Shown: one piece after another, positions 9,755 to 15,248 of the stretch | How positions within the stretch are numbered: position 1 is the first letter of the stretch | How the letters are laid out: every line of letters starts with the position of its first letter | NCBI GenBank assembly: GCA_018398765.1 | Contig: JAHBMJ010000882.1 | Coordinates: forward strand, 17,501 to 36,246 | Length of the DNA: 18,746 nt | Source: Chromera velia | Taxonomy: Eukaryota; Sar; Chromeraceae | Reading direction: 5' to 3' | Program-made: the position numbers and the translations under genes | The notes under the pieces: model-generated | Seen by the model: only the letters and a program-made list of their open reading frames with translations | Told to the model about the DNA's origin: nothing | Database searches by the model: none

Positions 9755-10432
9755 GATGCACATATACAGATACACACATAAATACAGAAGAGGGATGGAC
9801 ACCACAAAGAAAACGAAGCAAGGAAGTTGAGAATACACGTGACTAAATGTTGGATGACATTTTTTGAAAGGATTGGAAGAGGGGCGCTCTCTCTGCCTGA
9901 CACTCAATCAGGAAGGAAAATACTGAAAATGCATGTATGTATATACATGTATGTAAATACAAAGACGTCTTCCCGTGGATCGGAAACGGTTGAAGGTCTC
10001 TCTGAGGGCCCATCTGTCCTCGCTAGGGTGGACAGAGGGAATGGGGGCGACGCAGAGGCAGTGAATCGAGAGAAAGAAATGCAAAGAAGACACTGCACTC
10101 AGATCATCAATGGATTGAGTTTCTTTCATTCTGTATCGGTTGCTGGCTTCATTCTGTATGAGTGGATCTGTACAGAGATTCTTGACGTGAAGACAGACGA
10201 ACTGGGGGTGCTGCGGGGTATTCACAAGGCTTGAATAATCTTTTAAAGGGAGGGTAAGAAGCAGAACTTGATGATGATGCCAATTTCTGCCTGTTTGTAT
10301 TCCTTGGTGTGCTCTCTCTGTGTGACGAGACTTGAAAGGAAACGGCCGCACGCGAGCACGCACTGACGTCATGTCGGAAGCAGAGGCGACGCCGCACACG
10401 CAGCCGAAAGCGAGGACGCTGAGAACCTGCAT
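1..10432 (-). CDS. Microexon-split gene for a secreted cysteine-rich protein (unknown family; 3' end off the left edge)
   Basis: Core exons, in transcript order: 10432-10368, 9701-9546, 9110-9090, 8606-8583, 7989-7981, 7666-7607, 7232-7212, 6934-6923, 6543-6535, 6055-6044, 5675-5655, 5389-5369, 5015-5001, 4687-4649, 4189-4184, 3801-3793, 3434-3414, 2918-2874, 2489-2481, 2018-2013, 1315-1304, 922-914, 471-451, 40-29. All 23 introns are phase 2 and GT-AG. The spliced frame is open for 211 residues and reaches the window edge without a stop. Seen: an N-terminal signal peptide (residues 1-18), a charged linker (about 23-91), then a domain with cysteines at 92, 112, 119, 126, 155, 162, 174, 185, 192 and 201, including four C-X6-C spacings. 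Inferred: secretory-pathway entry and a disulfide-rich, largely helical fold. I do not recognise the family and assign no function. The overall model is strongly supported; any single microexon could be wrong. Confidence 0.85.
29..40 (-). CDS. Exon 24 (12-nt microexon, RKW); last in window
   Basis: Acceptor CCGAACAG, donor GTAAGT. It encodes Arg-Lys-Trp and leaves GA for the next codon, so the gene continues left of the window. The acceptor is not the usual TGCAG. Confidence 0.55.
214..231 (-). CDS. Optional 18-nt exon (HRIRA) between exons 23 and 24
   Basis: The acceptor CTTCTTGTAG sits behind a strong pyrimidine tract and the donor is GTGAGT. It is open in phase 2, but its codons (AGA, ATA, AGA) are unlike the rest of the gene. 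Skipping it keeps the frame. Confidence 0.35.
451..471 (-). CDS. Exon 23 (21 nt, NRFYFA)
   Basis: Acceptor GGCTGCAG, donor GTCAGT (two tandem copies). It encodes NRFYFA with C-ending codons, after TG|C (Cys201 in the core model). Confidence 0.75.
914..922 (-). CDS. Exon 22 (9-nt microexon, DS)
   Basis: TGTTTGCAG | TGACAGCTG | GTGAGT, both signals excellent. In phase 2 it gives Asp-Ser and the start of a Cys codon completed by exon 23. In the alternative 3' path it would be read in another frame. Confidence 0.7.
1149..1160 (-). CDS. Optional 12-nt microexon (EYL) between exons 21 and 22
   Basis: Acceptor CATTTCAG behind a T-rich tract, donor GTGGGT. It is phase 2 and open (Glu-Tyr-Leu), so including or skipping it keeps the frame. 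Neither signal matches the gene's favoured TGCAG or GTSAGT forms, so I left it out of the core count. Confidence 0.35.
1304..1315 (-). CDS. Exon 21 (12-nt microexon, AVP)
   Basis: Acceptor CTGTGCAG, donor GTGAGT. It encodes Ala-Val-Pro. The 697-base intron before it is the longest in the model, so an exon may have been missed there. Confidence 0.65.
1967..2012. repeat. (GTGA/GTGC)n array at the exon 20 donor
   Basis: ACTC and ACGC tetramers on the plus strand. On the gene's strand GTGAGTGAGTGC starts at the exon 20 donor. Confidence 0.9.
2013..2018 (-). CDS. Exon 20 (6-nt microexon)
   Basis: CACTGCAG | CGCCGA | GTGAGT. It gives one full Ala codon between split Cys and Asp codons. The donor opens a GTGA/GTGC array. 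Its very small size keeps confidence moderate. Confidence 0.6.
2465..2480. repeat. (GTCG)n array at the exon 19 donor
   Basis: Four tandem CCGA units on the plus strand. They match the atypical GTCGGT donor, so unit and donor changed together. Confidence 0.85.
2481..2489 (-). CDS. Exon 19 (9-nt microexon, NN)
   Basis: TTTGCAG | CAACAACTG | GTCGGT. It encodes Asn-Asn and completes the fourth C-X6-C (185-192). The donor GTCGGT opens a GTCG array. Confidence 0.75.
2837..2873. repeat. (GTCA)n array at the exon 18 donor
   Basis: Roughly nine tetramers with one AACT interruption, starting at the donor base. Confidence 0.9.
2874..2918 (-). CDS. Exon 18 (45 nt, GKWRSEFRNGCSAF)
   Basis: Acceptor GCTGCAG, donor GTCAGT followed by a (GTCA)n array. 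It encodes GKWRSEFRNGCSAF with internal Cys185. Confidence 0.9.
3122..3413. repeat. Complex (GTCA)n-type array at the exon 17 donor, with higher-order units
   Basis: CTGA, GACA, GGAC and GAAT tetramers fill the interval. Beyond the simple period of 4, a longer unit resembling GACTGACAGACGGACAGACT recurs about five or six times. The array begins at the exon 17 donor. Confidence 0.95.
3414..3434 (-). CDS. Exon 17 (21 nt, PANDPE)
   Basis: Acceptor CTATGCAG, donor GTCAGT. It encodes PANDPE and ends in TG of Cys174. The longest tetranucleotide array in the window starts directly at its donor. Confidence 0.85.
3793..3801 (-). CDS. Exon 16 (9-nt microexon, NT)
   Basis: GCTGCAG | CAACACCGA | GTGAGT, preceded by a TGTGTCTGCTG tract. 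It encodes Asn-Thr between split Gly and Asp codons. Confidence 0.7.
4184..4189 (-). CDS. Exon 15 (6-nt microexon)
   Basis: CGCTTCAG | CCAAGG | GTCAGT. It contributes one full codon (Gln) plus parts of Cys and Gly. The acceptor is TTCAG rather than TGCAG. Joining 14-15-16-17-18 reads CQGNTDPANDPECGKW, which supports its inclusion, but 6-nt exons are easy to find by chance. Confidence 0.6.
4649..4687 (-). CDS. Exon 14 (39 nt, GGRKVCSHWQAK)
   Basis: Acceptor ATCTGCAG, donor GTCAGT. It encodes GGRKVCSHWQAK with one internal Cys (155) and a split Cys (162) at its end, the third C-X6-C. Confidence 0.9.
5001..5015 (-). CDS. Exon 13 (15 nt, DNGL)
   Basis: Acceptor GTCTGCAG behind a good pyrimidine tract. 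The donor is GTGTGG, the least typical in the gene. A GTGTGT donor two bases upstream would break the frame. It encodes DNGL and GT|A (Val). Confidence 0.7.
5369..5389 (-). CDS. Exon 12 (21 nt, QAWQTF)
   Basis: Acceptor CGCTTGCAG, donor GTGAGT. It encodes QAWQTF. The first 40 bases of the following intron resemble plus-strand sequence near position 100. Confidence 0.85.
5655..5675 (-). CDS. Exon 11 (21 nt, AQLESL)
   Basis: Acceptor CTTCCTGCAG, donor GTCAGT. AQLESL runs through AA|G (Lys) into exon 12 to give GAQLESLKQAWQTF, a segment of clear amphipathic helix character. Confidence 0.85.
6044..6055 (-). CDS. Exon 10 (12-nt microexon, EAY)
   Basis: Acceptor CCTGCAG, donor GTCAGT (two tandem copies of the motif). 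It encodes Glu-Ala-Tyr and joins exon 11 through GG|A (Gly). Confidence 0.8.
6334..6534. repeat. (GTCA)n tetranucleotide array at the exon 9 donor
   Basis: About 200 bases of CTGA repeats on the plus strand. On the gene's strand this is GTCAGTCAGT beginning exactly at the exon 9 donor, with single-base interruptions (GGAC) and a CCGA block near 6478-6497. Confidence 0.95.
6535..6543 (-). CDS. Exon 9 (9-nt microexon, DA)
   Basis: ATGCAG | GGACGCTTG | GTCAGT. It encodes Asp-Ala and completes the second C-X6-C (119-126). The intron that follows starts with a 200-base (GTCA)n array. Confidence 0.8.
6923..6934 (-). CDS. Exon 8 (12-nt microexon, NDY)
   Basis: Acceptor CTTGCAG behind a pyrimidine tract, donor GTGAGC. 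It encodes Asn-Asp-Tyr and joins exon 9 through AA|G (Lys). Confidence 0.8.
7212..7232 (-). CDS. Exon 7 (21 nt, VGLQKI)
   Basis: Acceptor GATTGCAG, donor GTCAGT. It encodes VGLQKI between two split cysteine codons and forms the first C-X6-C (112-119). Confidence 0.85.
7607..7666 (-). CDS. Exon 6 (60 nt, KKFSFIPLATADTSLVREN)
   Basis: Acceptor GAGTGCAG, donor GTGAGT. It encodes KKFSFIPLATADTSLVREN, with codons TG|C before and TG|T after, so cysteines bracket the exon exactly. Confidence 0.9.
7981..7989 (-). CDS. Exon 5 (9-nt microexon)
   Basis: GAGTGCAG | CAAGATCTG | GTCAGT. It adds Lys-Ile and the first two bases of the first mature cysteine codon. Exon and flanks resemble exon 7 with 12 nt deleted, so it may be a duplicate. 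Confidence 0.7.
8304..8412. repeat. (GA)n / (TC)n microsatellite in intron 4
   Basis: A nearly pure GA run of about 110 bases, with a short GATA interruption, following a GT-rich tract. On the gene's strand it is polypyrimidine. Confidence 0.95.
8583..8606 (-). CDS. Exon 4 (24 nt, AEGDQDP)
   Basis: Acceptor ACATGCAG, donor GTGAGT. It encodes AEGDQDP between split His and Ala codons. The preceding 130 bases are open in other frames but lack an AG acceptor. Confidence 0.75.
9090..9110 (-). CDS. Exon 3 (21 nt, TRVKAL)
   Basis: Acceptor TTCGTGCAG, donor GTCAGT. It encodes TRVKAL between split codons for Asp and His, continuing the charged linker. Confidence 0.75.
9546..9701 (-). CDS. Exon 2: largest exon, hydrophilic N-terminal region
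   Basis: The acceptor is TACGCAG, preceded by a TA-dinucleotide run; the donor is GTGAGT. It gives 51 full codons with mostly C or G in third position, starting VPSFLEKSLVPTETHFKESG and ending FADAGNPADSD. No cysteine is present. Its frame has no ATG, so a Met-to-stop search misses it. Junction codons are AC|A (Thr) with exon 1 and GA|C (Asp) with exon 3. Confidence 0.9.
9722..9751. repeat. (TA)n run just upstream of the exon 2 acceptor
   Basis: About 14 TA units end roughly 20 bases before the exon 2 acceptor, where a pyrimidine tract would be expected. Confidence 0.9.
10368..10432 (-). CDS. Exon 1: start codon and signal peptide
   Basis: The start is the ATG in the context AAAAAAAGATGC. 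It encodes MQVLSVLAFGCVCGVASA, a short hydrophobic core ending in small residues, a typical signal peptide with likely cleavage at ASA|SD. The exon ends GAC ATG AC before the donor GTCAGT. That donor leaves phase 2, matching exon 2, and is the hexamer used by half of the other exons. Reading on past it stays open for about 180 codons, but the sequence loses coding character. Confidence 0.8.
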
Positions 10433-10967
10433 CTTTTTTTCTGTGTGGATGGATTGGGGGATTGCTTGTCTTGTGGTTCTCTTCTCTTCTTCAAGAGCTG
10501 GAGCTGGAAGGTCCAAGTGAGTCTAGATACAGAAGCGGTTGTGACTTGTTGAGTCGGTCGTTTGACTTTCGGTCCTCTTCAAGCTGTGAAGTTCGGTCTT
10601 CCAAGAGGGCTTACACGTCAAGTGAACAGCAGACTGCCTGTCCGTCAAAGCACTTTAAGAGAGTCGACCCTGTAGCTCTTTGATCGGATGCACTTCGATC
10701 CTGCATGCATGCCTCTTAATTATATGCACAAGCTATAGCTATAGCTATAGTGCATGCACGCACGTGCATACACGTCGATCGATACGTACTTGAATCTCTG
10801 TATATATTGAGCTTTTCTTTTCTTTTTTCAAAAAAAAAAAAGAAAATTGAAGGAAAAAAAAAATGCGACCGTACAATACAGAGGGACGCGGTCCGCGGGG
10901 ACCGGCCAATGCATGCATGTCGATCCGCGGTCGACTGCCGGCATCTGACGCAAGCAAGCTTGCGAAC

Positions 10968-11345
10968 GGCCCCGGAAAGCAAGAAAAATGAGAACTTCAC
11001 GATTGACGCACGCCGGCCAGCCGATCGGGCGGTCGCGCCGACCCCCCCCCCCCGCGGGAAAAGCCGCAGAATCCCCCCTCCCCCAGGAAAAAAGCCCGGG
11101 GATGCAGCCTGTCGCTTTCCGGGGCCACTGACGCACGCATGCATGAGGACGCGGGTTCATGCACGCTTTTCTGGACCATTTGGGGCGGGATCTTTCCGGG
11201 GCCTTTTTTTGGCGAAAGACACCTGACGCACGCACATTTGGCGCACATTCAGCCTTTCGGGGCCGGGTTTTTGCCGAAAGACAGCGTTCACGTGGGCTGG
11301 GGTATTTCTGTTTTCTAAGTGCCCCCCGCTTCGCTTTCCGGGGCC
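10968..11345. repeat. GC-rich short repeat family (CTTTCCGGGGCC core)
   Basis: Core copies lie at 11114-11126, 11191-11203, 11252-11264 (one base missing) and 11333-11345, with one inverted copy at 10968-10980. Two copies are followed by a T run and G(G/C)CGAAAGACA (11211-11221 and 11272-11282). TGACGCACGC recurs near 11004, 11129 and 11224. Spacing of the direct copies is 60 to 80 bases. Confidence 0.8.
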
Positions 11346-11496
11346 ATCTTTCTTCTTCTTCCATTCAATTCAATTCATCCTCCGCACATCTCCGCACGAC
11401 CCGCACCAACAATGCAAACTGAGTGAAGGGAGAAAGCATTCCCGCCATCAAAGAATCAAACCAAGACGTTTTTGAACCAGGACGTCGGCAGAGACT

Positions 11497-11519
11497 TCGA
11501 ACGATTCAGAATCGTTCGA
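11497..11519. promoter_or_regulatory. Perfect palindrome upstream of the phosphoserine aminotransferase start
   Basis: Arms TCGAACGATTC and GAATCGTTCGA are exact reverse complements around a single A. It lies 80 bases before the ATG, so it is either a promoter dyad or a leader hairpin. No known factor site is recognised. Confidence 0.5.
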
Positions 11520-11598
11520 TCGCATTCAGAGACGTCATCACCTAGAGAGACGGCTAACTTGTCTGTCAGTCGGATAGCTATCGATTAACGTCTGCGAG

Positions 11599-12720
11599 AT
11601 GGCGACAACCAACGGCTCTTCTCCCTCTGACGGGAGAGTATACAATTTCTCTGCAGGACCTTGCTGTCTTCCTGTAGAGGTTTTGCTCGAAGCCCAGCAG
11701 CAGACTCTCAATTGCGCTGGGAGTGGAATGAGTGTAATGGAGATGAGTCATCGTTCGAAAGAGTTCATCAAAATCTTTGACACTACCATGGCAGATCTGA
11801 AGGAGATTCTGCAAATTCCCCAAAATTACAAACTCCTGATGATGCAAGGAGGTGCAACCCTCCAATTTTCCTGCGTGCCTTTGAACCTTCTCGAGTCTCA
11901 AGGTGCCGTTTGTGACTACGCTGTCACCGGTTCCTGGGGTCAGAAGGCCTTTGAGGAGGGTGCAAAGTACGGAAGCGCAGTGAAGGTTTGTGACACAAAG
12001 CCAACCAAGTACACCACCATCCCCCCAGTGGACCAATGGAAGCTCAGCCCCGACGCCAAGTACCTCCACTACTGTTCCAATGAGACCATCTACGGCGTCG
12101 AGTTTAAGAGCACCCCTGTCGTCCAAGCCCCCCTCGTTGCAGACATGTCATCCAATTTCTGCTCCCGTCCCATTGACGTCGACAAGCACGTGCTCATTTA
12201 TGCCGGGGCCCAGAAAAACCTGGGCCCTGCCGGGGCCACGGTGGTGATTGTTCGGGAAGACTGCATCGGAAAGCAGTTGCCGATTACACCCACCTACCTG
12301 GGTTACGACATCCACGCGAAGAACGATTCGATGTACAACACCCCCCCCTGCCAGGCAGTGTATATGATCGGGTTGATGGCAAAGTGGATGAAGCAGAAGG
12401 GGGGGCTGTCCGCATGGCAAGAGTACGCGGAAAGCAAAGCCAAGATTCTGTATGACCTCATCAACGGTTCTGATGGTTACTACGTCTGTCCGGTAGATGA
12501 GCAGTACAGGTCGAATATGAACGTTCCATTCCGTGTGTGTTGCAACGAGGACATGGAAAAGAAGTTTTTGGAGGAGGCAAAGAAGAGGAAGCTCACCACG
12601 CTGGCTGGCCACAGAACCGTGGGGGGGGTGAGGGCCTCGATTTACAACGGGATGCCGACAGAGGGCGTGCAGGCCCTCGCAGATTTCATGAAGGAATTCC
12701 AGCAGACGAACCCAAAGTGA
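11599..12720 (+). CDS. PSAT1: Phosphoserine aminotransferase (intronless, 373 aa)
   Basis: This PLP enzyme of serine synthesis converts 3-phosphohydroxypyruvate and glutamate to O-phosphoserine and 2-oxoglutarate. It belongs to the class V aminotransferase family, whose members are typically about 360-370 aa. Visible landmarks: NFSAGP near the N-terminus (16-21), SVMEMSHRSKEF (45-56), the cofactor-phosphate loop QGGATLQF (83-90), Asp182 in ADMSSNF, and the Schiff-base lysine Lys206 in YAGAQKNLGPAG. The C-terminal GHRTVGGVRASIYNGMP (337-353) is the expected substrate-binding end. The start is supported by an in-frame TAG at 11575 and GAGATGG context. There is no targeting peptide, so a cytosolic location is likely. 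Pro-Cys-Cys-Leu (21-24) replaces the usual Pro-Ala-x-Leu. Third positions favour C/G, more strongly in the second half. No intron interrupts it, unlike its neighbour. Confidence 0.97.
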   Translation: MATTNGSSPSDGRVYNFSAGPCCLPVEVLLEAQQQTLNCAGSGMSVMEMSHRSKEFIKIFDTTMADLKEILQIPQNYKLLMMQGGATLQFSCVPLNLLESQGAVCDYAVTGSWGQKAFEEGAKYGSAVKVCDTKPTKYTTIPPVDQWKLSPDAKYLHYCSNETIYGVEFKSTPVVQAPLVADMSSNFCSRPIDVDKHVLIYAGAQKNLGPAGATVVIVREDCIGKQLPITPTYLGYDIHAKNDSMYNTPPCQAVYMIGLMAKWMKQKGGLSAWQEYAESKAKILYDLINGSDGYYVCPVDEQYRSNMNVPFRVCCNEDMEKKFLEEAKKRKLTTLAGHRTVGGVRASIYNGMPTEGVQALADFMKEFQQTNPK

Positions 12721-13200
12721 TTTCAGCAGGTCAGCCAGTTTGTTTGTCAGTCAATCAGTCAGTCAGTCAGTCAGTCAGTGGAGGCCTATGCGGTGCTTTA
12801 GAAGGTATTGTAGGTCTGTGTGTGTATGTGTGTAGTCGTTACAAGAAGATACTGAAGGTCTGTGTGTGTACGTGTATGGTCGTTACAAGGTGTTGAGCAG
12901 AACGGAGAGTCAAAATGAAAATTCAAAAGAAAAGAGTCGAGAGAAGAGGCAGTGGAAGGGACCAAGAGCTTTGCCAATTTGCTCCTCTCTTCCGTTCACA
13001 CACCAGCGAGAGAAATTTCCATCCCGCGGGAGAGAATCAAAAACTCAGAACGCTGTTTGTCGGCCTTCTGCAAAGAAAGGGGGTTGAAGAAATAAACAGT
13101 ACAGCTCAGTGTATCTATCAATGTACATTGCTGTTTGTGGAGAAATAAAGGGGTCCTGTCAGGTGAAGTGGTGTGCAACCAATGTAGTTCGTTCTCACTC
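12721..13200 (+). other. 3' flank of PSAT1: probable 3' UTR with two AATAAA signals
   Basis: After the TGA come a (GTCA)n tract (12745-12780), two near-copies of a GTGTGTGTA..GTCGTTACAAG segment (about 12817-12845 and 12861-12889), and AATAAA hexamers at 13091-13096 and 13144-13149. Poly(A) addition shortly after either would give a 3' UTR of about 0.4 kb. This is inference from motifs. Confidence 0.5.
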
Positions 13201-13354
13201 TCTTCAACAGTCCATCTCGGCTTTCATACGTACACGTGTATGTTCTTCCGCCGTCTCTTCCTCTCTCTCTCTTCCCCTCTCTCCGTTTGCATGTTTGCGT
13301 TTGTTTGTGTGTCTTTCTTTTTGTTTGTTTGCGTGTTTTCCTGTCTGCTTTCAG

Positions 13355-13553
13355 GTCCGGGGCGTGCCTTTCTCAGCCCTCTCCCTCGGTCGGGGCGCTC
13401 ATCTATCAATCGATCCGCCTTGCCTTTCCTCCCTGCTGACTGCCCGGCTGCCCATTCGGGTCATCATGGGGGTCCCAGAAGAAGAAGAAAAGGGGCACTG
13501 CGAGCAAGCGGGCTGGAAGGCTGTGACTGCTGTTTGGGAATCGAGGGAAGAAA
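13355..13553 (+). CDS. Possible plus-strand exon of unknown gene
   Basis: A long pyrimidine tract ends in CTGCTTTCAG at 13354, and AAAGTAAGG supplies a donor at 13554. The 199 bases between are open in the frame reading GVPFSALSLGRGAHL and GHCEQAGWKAVTAVW. It could be a 3' UTR exon of the aminotransferase transcript, an exon of a separate gene, or chance. No homology is recognised. Confidence 0.25.
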
Positions 13554-14235
13554 GTAAGGGAACGAGCAGGGAAACATGTATGCGAAGAAGAAAAGAAAAA
13601 GAAGGCGCATTGTAAATACAGATCGAGCCGCATTCGCTCGTTCACCATTTCTGTTCTTAGTCATCTGCATGGTGTCAAATTGTTTGTTAGCGAAGAAGGG
13701 GAAGTGTGAAAGCAGGAAGAAGACCTTAATTGAGGCCAGAGGTATACCAAATTGATGCGAAAACAGAAACAGAGGGGGAAAGAGAGCAAAATGACGTTCT
13801 CATATACTTCCGTATTGTTCAGTAACGCCACCAGGCGATCTTCTATTGACACTCTCTCTTCCCCCCTCCCATGACATTTATTTAAATGTGTGAACGTTCG
13901 TGTGTGCGTTTTCATGTGGTCTTTCTTTCTCCCCCTTTCTCTTTCCTTTTGTGGATGTGCGTGTGTGCATACGCGTGTGCCTGTCTCTGTCTGACTTCAT
14001 GAAAGGAGGCTGCATGCTGCCTACTTCTTTTCTCTTCAGCCCCCCCCCCCAACTTGAGCGATGGAACTCAGGGAGTGAGGGGGGGAGGGGCCAAAGTTGA
14101 CGCGAGAGAAAAGAATTAACGTGAGTGATTGAGTCTGCGAGAGGGGCCTTTCCGTCAGTGTGTTTTTGTGTCACAAAGAGTGGACTGAATGTAAAGTCTG
14201 CACTTGTACATTTGTGTATATCTTTTTGCTTCTGT
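13554..14235. other. No gene supported
   Basis: Mixed low-complexity DNA with a C run (14041-14050), T/C-rich stretches (13910-13950) and GT-rich stretches. Open frames on both strands look like repeat translations. No exon with paired splice signals was convincing. Confidence 0.6.
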
Positions 14236-14238
14236 TGG

Positions 14239-14312
14239 TGCGTATGAGAGAGAGAGAGAGTGCGTATGAGAGAGAGAGAGAGTGCGTATGAGAGAGAGAG
14301 AGAGAGAGAGAG
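14239..14312. repeat. Tandem repeat GTGCGTATGAGAGAGAGAGA, three copies
   Basis: Three consecutive units of 22-23 bases or longer, each GTGCGTATG followed by a GA run of varying length. They account for the Ser-Leu-rich open frames called on the minus strand here. Confidence 0.9.
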
Positions 14313-14552
14313 TGAAAGGAAAGGACACAGCAAGTATGGTTGACAGGAGTGGTCCGTGAAGAAGAGAGGCAGCCCACTTTACAGTTCACTTGCTGATCAG
14401 CCACTGGACCGAAAGACCGCCAGGCAGTCATGCCATTCATAGGCAGAGGTTCCCATCATTCGTTTCTTCCTTCCAATTTTAAACGAGCTTCATGCGGAAT
14501 TACATTTTGCCCATGCAGTGAGAGGATCAGATAACGATCTGGGCGTATCACA

Positions 14553-14760
14553 GCAAAAAAAAAAAAAAAGTAAACCAGAATTGGCTGAAATTATTTTTTT
14601 CTTTTTTTTTTTTGCGCAACACCTAAGCAACACTTATGCAACACCAAAACAACACTTATGCAACACTTGAACAACAGTTGTTTGTCATCTAACATCGTCG
14701 GGCAAAAAAAAAAAAAAATTAAGCGAGAACAGGCTTAAATTGTTTTTTTTTTCTGTGATT
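14553..14760. repeat. Two diverged copies of a poly-A / poly-T module
   Basis: GCA(15) followed by a short spacer containing AGAA..GGCT.AAATT and then T(7-13) occurs at about 14554-14613 and 14704-14752, 150 bases apart. Each A run can pair with its T run, giving a hairpin-like unit. CAACACTTATG repeats lie between them. Confidence 0.7.
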
Positions 14761-14776
14761 ACACCAATCCTGTAGT

Positions 14777-15248
14777 GTTACACAAAGTTAAACGTGTAAC
14801 AATTATCTCTGACCCCCCTTTTGTTACACATAAAAGTGTGTAACAATTAGTGTGCAATAATTATAGACAAATTTTCTCTTACCCCCCTTGCTCTCGCCTC
14901 TATTCTTTTTACTCCTCCCTCTAGTGCTCAAAAATTCTCCCTGCCACGTTGCTGACGACACCATTGCTCCAAAAACAGTACCGTCAAACCGTCTTGAAGA
15001 AGAAGAAGACGAAGATGAAACCTAGAGTTAATATACACTAAAATATGTAATAATGTATTCTTAAAAGTGATGGTTTAAATTAAGGCACACTAAAGTGTGT
15101 ACTTAATGCATTCCTAAAAGTGATAGTTTGAATTAATACACACTGAAGCGTATACTAATTCATTCATCAAAATTCCATTGAAATGTGTAACAAAACAATG
15201 TGTAACACTAGGTGTAACAAAACATTTTGAAAAAAGTGATTGTGTAAC
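14777..15248. repeat. Dispersed GTGTAAC / GTTACAC motif, eight copies
   Basis: GTTACAC at 14777 and 14823 each pairs with GTGTAAC at 14794 and 14838 as short inverted repeats. Further GTGTAAC copies start at 15185, 15200, 15212 and 15242. Confidence 0.8.
15033..15165. repeat. 52-base tandem repeat, about 2.6 copies
   Basis: ACACTAAA-like starts at 15035, 15087 and 15140. Each unit carries AATGTATTC/AATGCATTC, then TAAAAGTGATRGTTT and AATTAA. Copies differ by roughly one base in six to eight. Confidence 0.85.

Larger units (their letters stand above)
10433..11598. promoter_or_regulatory. Divergent intergenic region (promoters and 5' leaders of both genes)
   Basis: About 1.17 kb between the two start codons. 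It holds no credible coding exon. Left to right I see a CT/AG-mixed stretch, a (AGCTAT)-type palindromic run at 10731-10750, A and T runs (10820-10862), a GC-rich repeat zone (10880-11350), a poly-C run near 11042, a pyrimidine-rich tract (11346-11375) and a palindrome at 11497-11519. No TATA box is convincingly placed. The role is inferred from position only. Confidence 0.55.

Noticed and set aside
10364-10371. TGACGTCA, the classical cAMP-response palindrome
   Set aside because: It overlaps the exon 1 donor; sequence there is explained by coding plus the GTCAGT splice site.
10716-11364. Overlapping open frames of 142-178 aa in the GC-rich intergenic zone
   Set aside because: Opposite strands are both open because of GC-rich repeats. 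No start context, homology or splice partner is seen.
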